Below are positions 62,475 through 64,000 of a stretch of 64,000 nucleotides of DNA, piece after piece; position 1 is the first letter of the stretch, and every line of letters starts with the position of its first letter. The position numbers and the translations under genes were made by a program. Source of the DNA: Streptomyces sp. CB00316 (GTDB lineage: Bacteria > Actinomycetota > Actinomycetes > Streptomycetales > Streptomycetaceae); NCBI RefSeq assembly GCF_001905595.1, contig NZ_LIXI01000012.1:181888-245887 (forward strand). The letters are read 5' to 3'. The notes beneath the pieces were generated by a model. It was not told the DNA's origin, did not search any database, and saw nothing but the letters and a program-made list of their open reading frames with translations.

Positions 62475-63739
62475 GCGGACACGGCGAACACGGCGGACAC
62501 ATCATCGTCATCCACCGCTGGCGCGACCGGCACGCCCACTACGAGGAGTACGTCGACCACCGTACCCACCGGGTCACCTACGTGACCACGGAACTGGCGC
62601 TCGACTCGGTGCCCGGCGGCGCGGCAGCCGCCCGTACCGTCCCGGCCACCGACGGCCTCGACGCCGTCTGGCGCGCGGTGACCGAGCTGCGAACCCATTT
62701 CGGTGTGCCGGAGCGGGTGGTGGCCCTCAACGAGGGCGACCTCGACACCGCAGCCGTCGTCCGTGAGCGGCTGGGCTGCGCGGGACAGACCTCCGGCCCC
62801 CTGGCCCGCTTCCGCGACAAGCTCACCATGAACCAGGTGACCACCGACGCGGACATACCCGCCCCCGCCTTCGCGGACGCCCCCGACGAGGCCGCCGTCC
62901 TGGCCTTCGCCGAACGCCACGGCTGGCCCGTCGTGGTCAAGCCGCGCCGGGGGACCGCGAGCAGGGGTGTCGTACGGCTCGACTCCGAGGCCGACCTGCC
63001 GCTGCTGCGCACCTCGCCCCCGGAACCGCGCCTGGTCCAGGAGTTCTGCGCCGACCCGATCTTCCACATCGACGGCCTGTGGACCGGCGAGGAACTGGGC
63101 CCCTGGCGGGCCTCCCGGTACGTCAACACCTGCGTGGACTTCACCCAGGGGGAGGCGCTCGGCTCGGTCGAGGTGGACGATGCCGAACTCCTGCGGCCGC
63201 TGGCCGAGTTCACCTCTCGGGTCGCGAGTGCGCTCGGCCCGGAACCGTGGGTCTTCCACCTGGAGGCGTTCGTCGGTAGGTCTGCCGACGGCTCGCCCTC
63301 GATCCAGTTCCTGGAAGCGGGCTACCGGGTCGGCGGGGCGGAGATCCCGTTCGTCTGGCGTGAGGTGCACGGCATCGACCTCGCCGGGGCCGCCGCCGAC
63401 GTCCAGCTCGGCCGGCGTCCGGACCTCCCGGTACCGGACGTATGGCGTACGGGCGGCTGGCTGCTGGTGCCCTCACCCGTTCCGGCCCCCTGCCGCGTGA
63501 CGGCCTGGGAACTCCCCGAACCGCCGGCGCTCGACGAGGGCCCTTACGCCTTGGTGGTGCCGGCCGTGGGACAGGTGGTCCCGCGCGTGGGCGGGTACGA
63601 GCACGTCGGCGCCCGGTTCCGGTTCCGCGGGGGAGCGAGCGGCGACGTGGAGAAGGCGATCCTCCGGACGGCAGCCCAGTTCCGGTTGGAGTGCGTCCCG
63701 GAGCGGGGAGCGCGCGTGGCCTGCGGGCTGGATCGATGA
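62471..63739 (+). CDS. ATP-grasp ligase 2
   Basis: 422 residues from ATG 62471, overlapping the small protein stop. N-terminal domain (IIVIHRWRDRHAHYEEYV), then the ATP-grasp fold: FRDKLTMNQVTTDADIPAPA, HGWPVVVKPRRGTASRGVV, PRLVQEFCADPIFHIDG, and FHLEAFVGRSADG followed by IQFLEAGYRVGGAE, where the Glu, Arg and Gly of the metal-binding loop are kept. The C-terminal lid domain is present, so the protein looks complete. It differs clearly in sequence from ligase 1 and so likely catalyses a second, separate coupling. Its stop overlaps the carA start (ATGA). Confidence 0.88.
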   Translation: MSGHGEHGGHIIVIHRWRDRHAHYEEYVDHRTHRVTYVTTELALDSVPGGAAAARTVPATDGLDAVWRAVTELRTHFGVPERVVALNEGDLDTAAVVRERLGCAGQTSGPLARFRDKLTMNQVTTDADIPAPAFADAPDEAAVLAFAERHGWPVVVKPRRGTASRGVVRLDSEADLPLLRTSPPEPRLVQEFCADPIFHIDGLWTGEELGPWRASRYVNTCVDFTQGEALGSVEVDDAELLRPLAEFTSRVASALGPEPWVFHLEAFVGRSADGSPSIQFLEAGYRVGGAEIPFVWREVHGIDLAGAAADVQLGRRPDLPVPDVWRTGGWLLVPSPVPAPCRVTAWELPEPPALDEGPYALVVPAVGQVVPRVGGYEHVGARFRFRGGASGDVEKAILRTAAQFRLECVPERGARVACGLDR

Positions 63740-64000
63740 GGGGCAGGGACAGGGGAGGACCTCCGCTGCTCGCCGTTCTCGTTCTGGAGGACGGCCGTGC
63801 GTTCCACGGTCGTGCTTACGGGGCCGTGGGGGAGACCTTCGGTGAGGCGGTGTTCTCGACCGGGATGACCGGTTACCAGGAGACCCTTACCGATCCGTCG
63901 TACCACCGTCAGGTCGTGGTCATGACGGCCCCGCACGTGGGTAACACGGGTGTGAACGACGAGGATCCGGAGTCGGCGCGTATTTGGGTGTCGGGTTATG
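63736..64000 (+). CDS. carA: Carbamoyl-phosphate synthase small subunit (5' part; runs off window)
   Basis: 88 codons from ATG 63736 to the window edge, overlapping the ligase 2 stop by four bases (ATGA). The text AVLVLEDGRAFHGRAYGAVG, then FGEAVFSTGMTGYQETLTDP and MTAPHVGNTGVNDEDPES is the conserved N-terminal domain of CarA, which channels glutamine-derived ammonia to CarB. In Streptomyces the housekeeping carA lies in the pyr operon behind pyrC; here it is translationally coupled to a ligase gene, so it is more likely a pathway copy supplying carbamoyl phosphate to the carbamoyltransferase. Its codons use more T in third positions than the neighbours. Whether carB follows cannot be seen. 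Confidence 0.9.
   Translation, partial: MRGRDRGGPPLLAVLVLEDGRAFHGRAYGAVGETFGEAVFSTGMTGYQETLTDPSYHRQVVVMTAPHVGNTGVNDEDPESARIWVSGY

Noticed and set aside
1..64000. tRNA, rRNA, CRISPR array, insertion sequences, attachment sites
   Set aside because: Looked for direct-repeat arrays, transposase motifs and tRNA-like T-loops; none seen, so island boundaries rest on gene content alone.

Overview
The window is high-GC (about 70%+), with strong G/C bias at third codon positions, GTG/ATG (and one likely TTG) starts and AGGAGG-type ribosome sites. Gene content (EccB/C/D type VII secretion, WXG100 proteins, BxlEFG-BxlA-like sugar operon, clavaminate-synthase-like oxygenase) points to an actinomycete, almost certainly a Streptomyces or close relative. 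No tRNA, rRNA, CRISPR array, transposase or integrase was recognised.

Layout. (1) 1-4.45 kb: the 3' end of a translationally coupled sugar operon (binding protein tail, two ABC permeases, cytoplasmic GH3 beta-glycosidase) closed by a perfect 17-bp-stem terminator. (2) 4.67-53.7 kb: one large type VII secretion (T7SS/ESX-like) locus. It opens with two membrane-anchored lectin proteins that share an architecture but carry different lectin folds, flanking a T7SS-associated (SseB-like) gene. A beta-helix/tandem AAA+ protein (EccA-like), a mycosin that has lost its whole catalytic triad, EccC, EccD and EccB form the machine; EccE was not seen. Then come two WXG100 proteins, a helical protein, an AAWKG-type repeat protein, a YbaB-like protein, a third WXG-type protein and one uninterrupted 26.6-kb reading frame encoding 8,852 residues. 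A second SseB-like paralogue closes the locus.

The giant protein has a CpnT/WXG-like N-terminus, a Fic-like motif, two tandem near-identical edema-factor/ExoY-like nucleotidyl cyclase domains, one intact and two degenerate OTU-protease-like modules, three His-Gly/Cys dyads of caspase-like type, a long beta-rich stretch and two homologous ~1,000-residue C-terminal modules. The natural reading is a multi-effector T7SS substrate; this is inference from motifs.

(3) 54.1-64.0 kb: a compact, partly overlapping biosynthetic-type cluster: SGNH hydrolase, a 28-codon peptide gene, a haem-oxygenase-like diiron oxidase candidate, an O-carbamoyltransferase, a 49-residue SxtJ-like membrane peptide, a clavaminate-synthase-like Fe(II)/2-oxoglutarate oxygenase, two ATP-grasp ligases with a small helical protein between them, and the start of a carA whose ATG overlaps the last ligase stop. 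The set suggests ligation, oxidation and carbamoylation of a small peptide or amino-acid-derived product, with its own carbamoyl-phosphate supply. The cluster runs off the right end of the window.
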